This document shows, in pieces, positions 17,902 through 27,308 of a stretch of 64,000 nt of DNA. The DNA is from Myxococcus xanthus (lineage in GTDB: Bacteria > Myxococcota > Myxococcia > Myxococcales > Myxococcaceae): positions 5,211,001 to 5,275,000 of the forward strand of contig NZ_CP017174.1 in the NCBI RefSeq assembly GCF_006402735.1. Direction: 5' to 3'. A program made the translations under genes and the position numbers. Under the pieces are notes generated by a model. It had not been told where the DNA came from and did no database searches. It saw nothing but the letters and a program-made list of their open reading frames with translations. How positions within the stretch are numbered: position 1 is the first letter of the stretch; each line of letters begins with the position of its first letter.

Positions 17902-19215
17902 ATGGACATCCCTCGCATTCAAGTCGTCGCCTGCTGCGCCGCTACCCTGCTCCTTGCTGGCTGTGAGAGCACCCTGTGCGGTTCGGCGCCCCCCACCGCG
18001 GACGCCAGCTGCCTTCCCCCTGAACTGGAGCAAGCGCCGGGCGAGTATGTCGCCTCGTCGGCCCCTCGGGACGCAGCGCCTACCACCACCGACGAAGAGC
18101 TGGCGGCCTTCGTCAGCGGCAACACCAGCCTGGGCGTGGCGCTCTATCAGCGCGCCATCCAGGAGAAGCAGAACGTCTTCTTCTCCCCCCACAGCGTCAC
18201 GCAGGCCCTCTCCACGGTCTACGCCGGGGCTCGTGGGAACACCGAGGCGCAGATGGCCCAGGCCCTGCGCTTCTCCCTGTCCCAGGCAAGGCATCACCCC
18301 ACGGCGAACGCGTTGGAGCGGGCACTGGCGAAGCCCCCGAGCCATCCACCGGCTTCGGGGACACCGCCGGCCTTCCATTCCCTGAACTCGGCATGGGGTC
18401 AGCAGGGCATGACCTTCCATGACGACTTCCTCGACACCCTGGCCCGGCATTACGGCGCCGGCATGCATCTGATGGACTTCGAGAACGATGCGGCCGGTGC
18501 GCGCGCGCAAATCAACCGCTGGGTCGAGGTGAACACGAAAGACCGCATCCAGGACCTGGTCAATGAAGAGTCCCTCCCGGATGCGACGCGCTTGATGCTC
18601 ATCAACGCCGTCTATTTCAAGGGCGCGTGGTCGTGGCCGTTCAGCGAGCGCGGAACGCGGAACGCGGCCTTCCGGGCCCTGGATGGAACGAGCCACCAGG
18701 TCCCGACGATGAGCGGCGGCATGGGGCAGTACATGGAGGGGGATGGCTTCGAAGCCGTCACCCTGGACTATGCCGGAGGCACCTTCCGGATGGTGCTCAT
18801 CATCCCGGAGTGGGAGCGCTTCAAGGAGGTGGAATCCCGGCTGTCTCCCGCGTTCTTCAACGAAGTCCGCGCACGGCTCGAGAACCGCCGGATCGATATC
18901 CGGCTGCCGCGCTTCCAGATTGAGTCCGAGCTCCCACTCATCCCTGCCTTGCAAGCGCTGGGCATGGAGGATCCGTTCACGGCGAGCGCTGACTTTTCGG
19001 CCATCTCCCCCACGAAGCTCATGATTGCGACCGTGAATCACAAGGCGTTCGTGGCCGTGAACGAGCTTGGGACGGAGGCCGCCGCCGCGACGGCCGTGGG
19101 TATGGTCCCCGTGTCACAGCCGGAGCCAATCCACGTCAATCGGCCGTTCATCTTCGTCATCGAACACGTGGCGACACAGAACGTGCTGTTCCTGGGGCGG
19201 TTCGTGAAGCCTTGA
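17902..19215 (+). CDS. Lipoprotein serpin (serine protease inhibitor)
   Basis: A 437-residue serpin with a lipoprotein signal (LLLAGC, lipidated Cys-21) and a linker to about residue 65. The serpin fold follows: NVFFSPHSVTQALS near the start, INAVYFKGAWSWPF in the middle, and HVNRPFIFVIEHVATQNVLF at the end. The reactive loop has the inhibitory hinge GTEAAAATA. Aligned with alpha-1-antitrypsin, P1 is Val and P1' Ser (MVPV-S), predicting inhibition of elastase-like enzymes. ATG 17902 has GGAGG upstream; earlier in-frame codons would bury the signal peptide. It is probably surface-anchored to protect against host, prey or self proteases. A decayed trypsin gene follows. Confidence 0.92.
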   Translation: MDIPRIQVVACCAATLLLAGCESTLCGSAPPTADASCLPPELEQAPGEYVASSAPRDAAPTTTDEELAAFVSGNTSLGVALYQRAIQEKQNVFFSPHSVTQALSTVYAGARGNTEAQMAQALRFSLSQARHHPTANALERALAKPPSHPPASGTPPAFHSLNSAWGQQGMTFHDDFLDTLARHYGAGMHLMDFENDAAGARAQINRWVEVNTKDRIQDLVNEESLPDATRLMLINAVYFKGAWSWPFSERGTRNAAFRALDGTSHQVPTMSGGMGQYMEGDGFEAVTLDYAGGTFRMVLIIPEWERFKEVESRLSPAFFNEVRARLENRRIDIRLPRFQIESELPLIPALQALGMEDPFTASADFSAISPTKLMIATVNHKAFVAVNELGTEAAAATAVGMVPVSQPEPIHVNRPFIFVIEHVATQNVLFLGRFVKP

Positions 19216-19220
19216 TGCCC

Positions 19221-19234
19221 CCGTGGCACCACGG
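19221..19234 (+). terminator. Short hairpin after the serpin gene
   Basis: CCGTGG and CCACGG arms lie six bases after the serpin stop, with a minimal loop and no T-run. Weak terminator candidate. The stretch 19235-19380 holds nothing recognisable. Confidence 0.3.
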
Positions 19235-19379
19235 CCCCGTGCCCCGCGACGAACAAGGTTCAGGAAGGTGCGACTGACGCGTCAAGCGCCTCCACTTGAC
19301 GTGTCATGACGCGAGCAAGGCCTGCTGATCCGCGGATAAGCACGTGACTCGATTGGGCAGCAATCCGGCATGTCCACAG

Positions 19380-19795
19380 CCTGGGTGGTGAGGGCGGTCC
19401 TTCACCCACCCGCAATACAATCCGGACACGACGATGAACGACATCGCCGTTCTCAAGCTCGACCGGCCCATCAAGTTCAACCAGGCCGTTGCCGGTGCCT
19501 GCGGGCCCCCACCCTCAATCACCGGGTCGTGGCCAGTAGCTACCGCTCCCAGGGAATCACCATCGACGAGCAGGCGATGCTCGGGGCTGGGTACAATCAA
19601 GGAGGCAAGGACGCATGCCAAGGGGACAGCGGAGGACCTGCCGTCGTAGCGGGGCCCCAAGGGTACGTGCTCCAGGGAGTCGTGAGCTTTGGCGTGGGCT
19701 GCGCGAGGCCGGGGTTGCCCGGCATCTATGCGCGTGTCTCCAATTACATCCCGTGGATCAACACGCAGATCAGGACCCACAGCGCCGTCAGGTAG
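19380..19795 (+). pseudogene. Remnant of a trypsin-like (S1) serine protease
   Basis: Fragments of one S1 protease are spread over different frames. [20 protein letters not shown], with the catalytic-Asp motif, is read in one frame (from about 19407). [20 protein letters not shown], with the catalytic-Ser motif, followed by [17 protein letters not shown], is read in another frame ending at stop 19793-19795. The first frame has a stop just upstream at 19389-19391. The N-terminal part with the catalytic His is missing, and the segment that normally separates the Asp and Ser motifs is much shortened. It cannot make an active protease. Confidence 0.8.
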
Positions 19796-19898
19796 GGGGC
19801 GCGTGAGAGGGCTCCGTCAGGCGCCGGTCCCCCGTGAACTTGAATCCCGGACACGACATCGCCCCCGGTCGAAAGCCCCGGAGGCGATGAGATGACAG

Positions 19899-19918
19899 GT
19901 TCCGCCGTGCGGCGGAAC
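19899..19918 (-). terminator. Hairpin at the end of the LysM gene
   Basis: Perfect 8-base arms GTTCCGCC and GGCGGAAC with a 4-base loop begin at the stop codon of the minus-strand LysM gene. Likely terminator; no T-run. Confidence 0.5.
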
Positions 19919-20616
19919 TAGATGAGGGGCATGAAGACCTTGAACCCGCTGCGGCCGCTGTTGGTCGTGTTGCTCTCGATGAAGTCGCTGGCGGACGAAC
20001 GGCCGTCGCCGGTGGTGATGGCCGTGTGGCCGTAGATGCTGCCCAGCCGAGTGGAGGTGCTCTCCCAGGTGAGGACGAGGCCCGGAATCTTCAGCGCCTG
20101 CTCGAGCGACATGTTGACCTGCTTGAACTTGTCGCGCGGCAGGTTGTCGTCGATCTGGTTGCCGTTGCCCCAGACCTTGAAGCCGAAGGCGTTCTGGATG
20201 GCCCGGCTCACGCCCGTGGCGCACAGGCCCTGGCTGTTGTACCCGCCCATGCCCAGCGCGGCCTGGCGGCCCGCCTCGGCGAGCCTGCGCATCGCGGGGG
20301 TCGCCTGGCCCGGGGCCACGCCGCCGCCCCCGCTGACCGCTCCGCCACCCGACGCACCGCCGGAGCTCCGCGGACCGCTCTTGCCAGAGTCGAAGGAATC
20401 CTTGCCGCTGTGGCCCGTGGCGCGGCCGCCAGCGCTCCCGGGGAGGCGCAGCGTGTCACCCGCGTAGATGAGGTCCGGATTGGCGATCTTGTTGATGCGC
20501 GCCAATTCCTTCACCGACGTCTTGAAGCGAGCGGCGAGCTCCGAGAGGGTGTCCCCCTTGCGAATCTTGTAGGAGGAAGATGCTCCCCTGCGGCTCGAAT
20601 TGATGGACGTGGACAT
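19918..20616 (-). CDS. LysM-domain protein with NlpC/CHAP-like C-terminal domain
   Basis: A 232-residue protein. The LysM peptidoglycan-binding domain spans about residues 16-60 (YKIRKGDTLSELAARFKTSV, then NPDLIYAGDTLRLP). A Gly/Ser-rich linker (about 62-102) follows. The C-terminal domain has a Cys in GYNSQGLCATGVSRAIQ and a His in IYGHTAITTGDG, the Cys-His order of papain-like cell-wall hydrolases. No classical signal peptide is visible, so export or phage-like release would need another route. AGGAG lies just upstream of ATG 20616. It probably cleaves or binds peptidoglycan; enzymatic activity is inferred. Confidence 0.75.
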   Translation of the reverse strand: MSTSINSSRRGASSSYKIRKGDTLSELAARFKTSVKELARINKIANPDLIYAGDTLRLPGSAGGRATGHSGKDSFDSGKSGPRSSGGASGGGAVSGGGGVAPGQATPAMRRLAEAGRQAALGMGGYNSQGLCATGVSRAIQNAFGFKVWGNGNQIDDNLPRDKFKQVNMSLEQALKIPGLVLTWESTSTRLGSIYGHTAITTGDGRSSASDFIESNTTNSGRSGFKVFMPLI

Positions 20617-20810
20617 TCAGGTCTCCTGGCTCCCATTGTCGTCACGGCCCTCCCTGAGTTGCGTCCGGTTTCCCAAAATCTTGGAATCCGCAGGGAAACG
20701 AGGGGCTGTAAATCGAGAAAACCCGAATAAAACCAGGTAACTGGAGGCGCTCGATTGCGGTGCGGCCTCCGTGCCGAAGTGAGCATCACCGTTCCAGGAG
20801 AAAAAGCGTT

Positions 20811-23795
20811 CTAGCCGGCGTCGGGTAGCCGTGCCTTCGCCACGGGCCCCAACTCCACGCGGAGCGCCTGCGCGAAGGCATCTGGCAGAGGCTTCAGGGG
20901 GTCGTCCGCCAGGCCGTACTCCTCGATGCGGGGCGCCGCCCCCAGGAGGAACTCCAGCCAGCGCTCCCGCAGTCGAACCGTTCGCTCCAGGCGCTCGTCG
21001 ATGGTGTTGGCAATCAATGGAAGGTGAACGTCCAGGGTGGTGTCCGGCTGTCGCGCGCGAAGCCGCTGGACGAGCGACCCCAGCCGGTCGACGCGGCCCA
21101 CGCGCTGCTCGAGCTGCGCGGGGTTCCACGCCAGGTCGTGATGAACCACCCGGCGGCAGTGATGATGCAGGTCCAGCCCCTCCTGCATGACCTCGTTGGC
21201 CACGAGGACCATCGGGTACAGTGGCGTGTTGAAGGCCTCGCGGAGCCGCTCCCGGCTCTCGCCCTCCACGGTGTGGCGGACGAGCGCACCCGCGCGAACC
21301 GCATCATCGAGCACTTCGCGCCGCCGCTCCTCGTCGAGCTTCCCCGCATAGGTCAGGAAGCGCTTCAGCAACTCGAACCAGGGCCGTCCCCGAGGCGTGG
21401 TCCAGAAGCGGTCCACCACAGACGACAGCGCCCGGGACTCCACCGCCTCCACGTCAACGCCCTGCTCCTTCGCGAATGCCAGCAGATCCGGAAGGAAGGG
21501 GACATTGCGAGCGACGAGGTAGCTGGCGAGCCGCTCGACGGTGCGGACCCGCAGCTCGGGAGGTACCTCGAACAGGGCACCCTTGAGGTAGGACCAGAGA
21601 TGCTCGCCGCGAAGCACGAGGGCCGCGTCCCCTGCGTCAATCGACCAGGAGGGCGTCCTGTCTCCCTCGGCGGAGTCCTCGACGTCGTCGGCCACGAGGT
21701 CGAAGCCGAGCGCCACGTAGCGCGCGTCCGTCAGGCGCCTCAACACCTCCGGGTCGACATCCGCCGCCAATACTCCGTCTCGCACGAAGAGGGCCACGGC
21801 CTGCTCGACACAGCGCTTGACCAGGGACCAGTCCATCCTCTCCGCTTGCGTCTTCGAAACGCGTTGCTGGCGCAGGAGGACGTTCGCCCGCTCGATGACG
21901 CGCTCAAGGTGGGCCCCCTCCACCAAGACGCCCTCCAACAGCGTACCGGTATACCGCTCTCGCAGCGCGAGGTAGAGCGCATCCTGAGCGCGGCCGAACC
22001 GATCACGCAAACGAGAGTGATGTCCATCCACCCGCTTGCCGTCCAGCTCGTGCTCGAAGATGTCGCCGTGGCTCGCGGCCGGAAACACCTTCCTCCATCG
22101 CTCCAGCAAGAGATTCTCCCATTCCGCCTCGATTCTCCGCTTCAGCTCACGGAGCGTCTCGATGCGGGCGCAGAAGATGAGCGTCTTCTCGTCGCGGGCG
22201 ACAGCCTCCAGCGCGTCCCGCACGACGTGGTCCACCTTCGGGTGGCCCCCCTGCTCCACGCGCAGTTCCCCCACCACGCTCCGCAAGAGCCCGCGGTAGG
22301 CCTCGGCGTCGCCATCGGGCAGGGACTGCCGCTCACTGGAGAGCAGCGCACCCTCGCGCGCGGCCCCGTAGGAGGAGACCATGTTGATCTGAACCGCCGC
22401 CTTGTGGGTGCGGCTCTTCTCCCGGAAGAGCTCCGCGATGAACCGCTCGTAAAGCATGAAGGGAACACCCGCCCCACCCTCGGCCCGCAGCCGGGGGCGG
22501 TGGCTCCTGCGGTAGACACGCTTGTCCTCCCGGAGGCTCCGAATCATCCACCGCCGGAAGCCCGGCTCGACGCGCTCCGCCTTCAAGGACAGCAACCGGC
22601 GCGCGCACAGGACCACCGCCCGCAGGGAAGCATCCGCCGGCTCCTCCACGAGCCGGGGGTCCCTGGAGAACAACGCGCCGAAGTCCGAGATGGCGGCCTC
22701 GTCCGCTTGTGACCAGACGCGCTCAAGCTCGTTATAAGCCTGCTTGTAGTCCCCCACGTCGTCCAACAATCGTTGGGCCTGCTCCATCAGGTCAGCAGGC
22801 GCGGACCGGGCCAGGGCGAAGAGCGAGAGCACCTGCTTCAGCTCGTCGACAGAGAGCTGGAACGGCGTGGCCGTGAGGAACAGCGCCTTTTCAAAGCGCC
22901 CCTCGAAAACAGTGCGCACCCCGGTGGCCCGCACCGAGTCCACGTTCTTCAGCTTATGGGCCTCGTCAACGATGAGCAGGTCGAAGTCGGGGATGAGCTG
23001 CCCGACCAGGCGGAAGCGCAGGTCCATCAGCGCATCATCGACCCGCCTCTGGTTCGCGAAGCCGTCGTACTCCTCGCTTTTCCAGAGCGCGTCGAGTGAG
23101 CCCTCTCCCGCGCGCTGTTTGTGTCTTTTCAACGCCTCTCGGGCATGGGGCCTGATGACCGACCACTCGAAGGTGTCGAGGAACGCCTGCTGCTCGACGT
23201 CCACGCGCACCACCGCGCCCTCCCGGTAGCGACGAAAGATGGCCGCCACCTGATTGCCGGCGAGCCCCTGTGCATCCGCCCACAACGAAAGCAGCCAGGC
23301 CTGGTCCGCCAAGGAGCGACTTCCCGCGAAGATGTTCACGGGCGCGATGGTGATTCGCGTCTCGCGAGTGGCCGCGACCAGTTCAGCCAGGGTGCTCGCG
23401 GCCATGGACTGACCCGCGAAGCCCCGATACATGGGGCGGCTGGTGTCACAGAAGGCGCGCAGCTCCTTGGACCACTTCGTATTGAGGTCGGGCCCCGGGG
23501 TGAGAATCAGCGCCCGGGCATCCGGCAGCACATGCAACCGGGCCGCAAGGACGCCGAGCGCCTCATACGTCTTCCCCATTCCCACTTCATCCGCCAGCAC
23601 GACGCCTGGCTGATCATCGAACAGCTCCAGCGCGCGGAGGACGGTGTCCTCCTGTCGCTCGATGTCACGCAGGGGCACCGTCGAATCGGCCCGTGCATCC
23701 AGGTGCAGGAAGCTCCGCAACCAGGTCCGCTCACGTCTTTCTATGGGTGCCCTCGAGCCCGTAGAAACGAACGACACCGTCCAGCCACCCGGCAC
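20811..23795 (-). CDS. SNF2/RapA-like helicase
   Basis: A protein of up to 994 residues with a superfamily 2 ATPase core. Walker A is LADEVGMGKT (about 67-76), DEAH is at about 277-280 (LLIVDEAHKLKN), and motif III is LTATPF. A long insert with helical segments follows, then the C-terminal helicase lobe with QEGLDLHHHC and the arginine-finger motif QLEQRVGRVDRLGS. This is the RapA/SNF2 layout of ATP-driven translocases in anti-phage systems and DNA processing. Translation may begin at GTG 23795 or GTG 23777. The first 65 bases overlap the end of the PLD gene upstream, so the two are tightly coupled. Confidence 0.88.
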   Translation of the reverse strand: MPGGWTVSFVSTGSRAPIERRERTWLRSFLHLDARADSTVPLRDIERQEDTVLRALELFDDQPGVVLADEVGMGKTYEALGVLAARLHVLPDARALILTPGPDLNTKWSKELRAFCDTSRPMYRGFAGQSMAASTLAELVAATRETRITIAPVNIFAGSRSLADQAWLLSLWADAQGLAGNQVAAIFRRYREGAVVRVDVEQQAFLDTFEWSVIRPHAREALKRHKQRAGEGSLDALWKSEEYDGFANQRRVDDALMDLRFRLVGQLIPDFDLLIVDEAHKLKNVDSVRATGVRTVFEGRFEKALFLTATPFQLSVDELKQVLSLFALARSAPADLMEQAQRLLDDVGDYKQAYNELERVWSQADEAAISDFGALFSRDPRLVEEPADASLRAVVLCARRLLSLKAERVEPGFRRWMIRSLREDKRVYRRSHRPRLRAEGGAGVPFMLYERFIAELFREKSRTHKAAVQINMVSSYGAAREGALLSSERQSLPDGDAEAYRGLLRSVVGELRVEQGGHPKVDHVVRDALEAVARDEKTLIFCARIETLRELKRRIEAEWENLLLERWRKVFPAASHGDIFEHELDGKRVDGHHSRLRDRFGRAQDALYLALRERYTGTLLEGVLVEGAHLERVIERANVLLRQQRVSKTQAERMDWSLVKRCVEQAVALFVRDGVLAADVDPEVLRRLTDARYVALGFDLVADDVEDSAEGDRTPSWSIDAGDAALVLRGEHLWSYLKGALFEVPPELRVRTVERLASYLVARNVPFLPDLLAFAKEQGVDVEAVESRALSSVVDRFWTTPRGRPWFELLKRFLTYAGKLDEERRREVLDDAVRAGALVRHTVEGESRERLREAFNTPLYPMVLVANEVMQEGLDLHHHCRRVVHHDLAWNPAQLEQRVGRVDRLGSLVQRLRARQPDTTLDVHLPLIANTIDERLERTVRLRERWLEFLLGAAPRIEEYGLADDPLKPLPDAFAQALRVELGPVAKARLPDAG

Positions 23796-25923
23796 CTTGC
23801 GGTCGCAGCCGCGTCAAGTCCGCGCGCAGCAGGGTTCGCAGCTCCGCGAGCAGCGCCTGCTTCGCCTCCAGATCCGCGCTCTCGGGCAACACGAGCCGCT
23901 CCAGCTCGCGAAACAGCTCGCAGCCGTAGACCCAGATTTCGTCATCGGACACGGAATCCCGAGGCAAGTCGCGCAGCCGCTCCCAGAGCGTCCGGGCTCC
24001 CATCGGCCCCAACAACCGATAACGAAACGCGGAGACCGTCGACGCGGCGAGCAGATCCTCCTTCAGTCCCCACCAGGCCTTGAAGACGTCCGTGGGGCCA
24101 AAGCCCTCGCCAAACACCGTGTCCAGAACGGAGTCGATCCCCGCCACGCCTCGCTGCTCGCGCAGGGTCGACAACCGCTCCGCACCCACGCGGCGCCCCA
24201 GCAGCGCCAGCAACTCCCGGACGCCCAGGCCCGCCAGATGGGCGCTCGTGGGCAGCATCGCGAGGTCCGCGACGCGGATGGGAACAAGCCACGTCCGTCC
24301 CGCCGCTCGGAACTCCAGCTCGGCTCCCGCCGCGGCCAGCTCGAAGTCGGAGAGCACCACCGGACCTGAGCCCGGCCCCACGCCCTTCGCCAGCTCCCTG
24401 TCCAGGTACCACCAGGACCAGGACTCCAGTCCCTCTGGCCCCTGCTGACTCCAGGTGACGGTCAATGTGCGGATGGCCGCGTCATGGACGACATCCTCGA
24501 GCCACGCCGAGAAGTCGACTTCGGCCGCGGGCGCCTCGCGCTCCTCGAAGCGCGCCGACTCGAAGGGAGCGCACACCAGCGAAGGCAGCAGCTCCGACAG
24601 GCGCACCTCTCCGTCCAGGCAGAGCAGGACGCCCGCCTCGACATTGCCCCCCTGCTCCACCCCAGACGAGAGCGCGGCGTCGGAGGCGTTGGCGGACCCG
24701 ACGAGCGCATAGGTCAGCGTCTTGCCCGCGTTCGTCACCGTCAGCAAGAAGAGCTTGGCATGCAGGGGGCGTCGGCTCGCGCGCCCGGAAGGTGTCAGCG
24801 TCGCCGTCGGATGGAGCCAGAGTTGGACCTCGTGCTCGCGGACGATGCGCTCGAGGATTCGGCTCGGCGCATGGACCGTCGGGGGCTCCACGGGCCACAT
24901 CCGTCCCTCGGCGATTTCATGCTCGAACGCCTCGCGCTCGTACCGCCCAAGCCGCCCGGAGCCGAGCTGGATCTCCACACGTTTCGCCGTGACGCGATTG
25001 AGCCCGAAGTACTCCAGGCGCTCGATGCTCTCGCCGTCGACCTCCTCTCGATAGCGCGAGGCCCACAGCCGTCCTTCGCCCTCCGCGAGCACGGGCATTG
25101 CCCCGCGAATGGGAGGGGCGAGGGGTGCGTCCTCCCAGGGCACGCCAAGGTCCAGCGGAGGCGGACTCCCTGGGCGAAGCGCGAGCAGCTTGGAGAGCAC
25201 CGACGAAAGCCCCTTCGTGTCATTCGCGATGTCGAGGTCGTCCTGTTCGAAGAACGGGGACAGGATGCCCACACGAGTGACTCGCGCTTCCTCGGGGAGC
25301 GCCTCTTTCAGATGATCGAGCATGGACGCGCTGAAGGTGTCCACGAAGAGCGCATCCGCGGGCGCGTGGCCGCTGGGGGGCGGCGTTCCGGAGATTCTCG
25401 CCACGAGCGCGGAGCGGACCAGCGTCAGTTGGGTTCCCGGGTGGGTCGCGAGCGCCGCGCAGCTTCTGAGGAACCTGTCTACCGTCCGTAGGAACGCCGC
25501 GTCGGCGGGGACGTCGTAGCGCAACGTGCGCGTGAAGAAGAGTTCGGCGTTCTGCTCGTGGCCCGGCCTGGTGGCATTGCCGGAGCCCACGGCGACGCGT
25601 GCCTCCTCGTCGTACAGCACCAGGATGACCTTCGGGTGGAACGTCCGCTCCCGGATGAGCTGGAGGTCATACGGCAGGCGACGACCACCCCTGCGGACAT
25701 GGGCGTCGACGAAGCAGGCCACCGGTGTCTCGCGGAGCGCCGCACGGGCCTCCTCGTGGTAGCGGACAGCCTCCTCCTCCGGGTCCCCCTGCAAGCGCAG
25801 CAACGCACGCAGGATGCGGTCCTCGAAATAGGAAGGGTCGAACGTGTAGGAGCAGAAGACGGCCCCCAGGCAGGGCTGCTCGGAGACGAGGACCTGCTCG
25901 ATGAGCCTCCGGGATTCGAGCAT
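23731..25923 (-). CDS. Phospholipase D-family protein, two HxK motifs (probable nuclease)
   Basis: A 730-residue protein with two PLD half-sites: His-96/Lys-98 in TFHPKVILV, with GSGNATRPG and NAELF following, and His-388/Lys-390 in PLHAKLFLL, with VGSANASDAAL following. This pair forms one active site in PLD-type endonucleases. The C-terminal 250 residues are without a recognised domain. ATG 25923 is chosen because it shares one base with the upstream stop (TGATG) and starts just before conserved-looking sequence; the longer in-frame extension overlaps the upstream gene and is a shadow. It probably supplies the nuclease arm beside the helicase. Phosphodiesterase action on lipids is less likely given context. 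Confidence 0.82.
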   Translation of the reverse strand: MLESRRLIEQVLVSEQPCLGAVFCSYTFDPSYFEDRILRALLRLQGDPEEEAVRYHEEARAALRETPVACFVDAHVRRGGRRLPYDLQLIRERTFHPKVILVLYDEEARVAVGSGNATRPGHEQNAELFFTRTLRYDVPADAAFLRTVDRFLRSCAALATHPGTQLTLVRSALVARISGTPPPSGHAPADALFVDTFSASMLDHLKEALPEEARVTRVGILSPFFEQDDLDIANDTKGLSSVLSKLLALRPGSPPPLDLGVPWEDAPLAPPIRGAMPVLAEGEGRLWASRYREEVDGESIERLEYFGLNRVTAKRVEIQLGSGRLGRYEREAFEHEIAEGRMWPVEPPTVHAPSRILERIVREHEVQLWLHPTATLTPSGRASRRPLHAKLFLLTVTNAGKTLTYALVGSANASDAALSSGVEQGGNVEAGVLLCLDGEVRLSELLPSLVCAPFESARFEEREAPAAEVDFSAWLEDVVHDAAIRTLTVTWSQQGPEGLESWSWWYLDRELAKGVGPGSGPVVLSDFELAAAGAELEFRAAGRTWLVPIRVADLAMLPTSAHLAGLGVRELLALLGRRVGAERLSTLREQRGVAGIDSVLDTVFGEGFGPTDVFKAWWGLKEDLLAASTVSAFRYRLLGPMGARTLWERLRDLPRDSVSDDEIWVYGCELFRELERLVLPESADLEAKQALLAELRTLLRADLTRLRPQGAGWLDGVVRFYGLEGTHRKT

Positions 25924-27308
25924 CACGCGGCACCTTCCAGAGCATCCTGCTCCCAGCTCATGGGCAGCCGTCCCAGGTCCGTAAGCAACGTGCGGACCAC
26001 ATCCAGCTTGAACGCCGGGAAACGGGCCGCCTCCGGACGCGCGGTATACGACGTGACGACAAGCACGAGCTTGCCGGCCTCGTTGCGAATCCAGCCTTCG
26101 CCGCGTCGCCGCTCGCGCTGTACATCGGAATGATAGGCCAGCAGCAGGTCGAGCGCCGCGAGTGGGTCCGCCTCCACCAGCGCCTCGACCAATCGCAGAA
26201 AGGCGGCACCATGCATGGGCAGGCGCCGGATCGCACCGACCTCTGGTGAGGACAGCAGCGCCGCGCATGCGCCCTTCAGCGGCTCGAGTGTCCGCGCATC
26301 GAGGGCCTCGCGCCCGATGCGCTCGCGGGGGGCGACCCAGCCGGCGCCATCCAGACAGGCATAGACCCGGTCGAAGGCCCCGACGAGCTCCTGCATCACC
26401 TCACCGAAGCGGCGCGCCGTCAGCAGGAGCGCCAGCAGCTCATCCGAGAGCCGTCCCAGCCGGCCCGCCAGCGCCGCGTCGAGGATGTCTCGCGGAGCAG
26501 AGACCCCGGCCTTCGCGGCTGACTCGACCAACTGGCTCATCGCGAACGAGTGCGGGTCCCGTGCGTGCACGAAGAGGGCCTCGAACAACCGGTGCTGCTG
26601 CGCGGTGCGTTCTCGTTCGACCAGGGAGGTCAGACGGCTGAACCGCCCCACCTGAGCCAGCGTCAGCCGTCCATGGGCCCGCGCGATGCTCGTCGCTTTC
26701 CTGTCCAGCGCCAGCAGCGCGTACTCCTCGTATCGCCCCCGGTGTTTGTTCTCCGAGGGCTCGTCCCAGAACGCGTCGATGAGCGCCAGCGCGCCCGGGC
26801 CCGGTCGCAGGGAACCCTCGATGACGAGCCCGGCGCGCCGCAGCGGCGCCAGGTATGCACCCAGGTTTCCCAGCTCCTGCTGACGGGAGATGAGCTGGAA
26901 GTCGAGCGGCAGGCTCGACGCTCCGGGGCGCCACGCATTGCGGACACCTCGAACGCCCCGCATGGAATCCCAATCGCCCCGAGGAAGCTGGCCTTCTCGG
27001 AACTCGAGCGTGGCCAGAGCCCAGAAGCGCTCCCAGCGCTCGAAGAGCTCTCGCCGCACCTCGTCCGTCGCGGGGTAGGAATGGTGCTCGATGGCCCGCT
27101 CCACGAGCTGCAATCCATAGAGCACCATCGCGTAGGCCTGGGCCCTGCTGGAGCGAGTCGTCAGCGTGGGCAACCCCCAGAGCCCCACCTGCTGCGAGAC
27201 ATAGTCGAGCGCGAGCGGGTCTTCAGAGGTCAGCTCGGGATTCTCCGCGGACGGGGCCACCCAGCAGAGGGCATCGGCGGGACTCTTCAACGGCGTGAGC
27301 ATGGGCAT
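25923..27308 (-). CDS. Unrecognised protein, first gene of the helicase/PLD cassette
   Basis: About 461 residues from ATG 27308; starts at GTG 27362 and ATG 27326 are also possible. Mostly helical, with no membrane segment. Central segments (LISRQQELGNLGAYLAPLRR, then GLVIEGSLRPG) look like a winged-helix domain, so DNA binding is conceivable. The C-terminal part contains a strand-rich bit (GKLVLVVTSYTARPEAARFP). No catalytic motif or named family was recognised. It leads a three-gene set with one-base and 65-base overlaps, so it should act with the helicase and PLD protein, for example as a specificity or sensor subunit. That role is inferred from context only. Confidence 0.65.
   Translation of the reverse strand: MPMLTPLKSPADALCWVAPSAENPELTSEDPLALDYVSQQVGLWGLPTLTTRSSRAQAYAMVLYGLQLVERAIEHHSYPATDEVRRELFERWERFWALATLEFREGQLPRGDWDSMRGVRGVRNAWRPGASSLPLDFQLISRQQELGNLGAYLAPLRRAGLVIEGSLRPGPGALALIDAFWDEPSENKHRGRYEEYALLALDRKATSIARAHGRLTLAQVGRFSRLTSLVERERTAQQHRLFEALFVHARDPHSFAMSQLVESAAKAGVSAPRDILDAALAGRLGRLSDELLALLLTARRFGEVMQELVGAFDRVYACLDGAGWVAPRERIGREALDARTLEPLKGACAALLSSPEVGAIRRLPMHGAAFLRLVEALVEADPLAALDLLLAYHSDVQRERRRGEGWIRNEAGKLVLVVTSYTARPEAARFPAFKLDVVRTLLTDLGRLPMSWEQDALEGAA

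Noticed and set aside
25924..26268. Upstream extension of the PLD protein
   Set aside because: It overlaps the end of the preceding gene in another frame and has Arg/Gly/Ala shadow composition; the ATG at 25923 is the natural junction.
20811..27308. Assignment of the helicase/PLD cassette to DISARM
   Set aside because: DISARM also needs a DNA methylase and DrmA/DrmB proteins, none of which is present; only the helicase and PLD types are shared.
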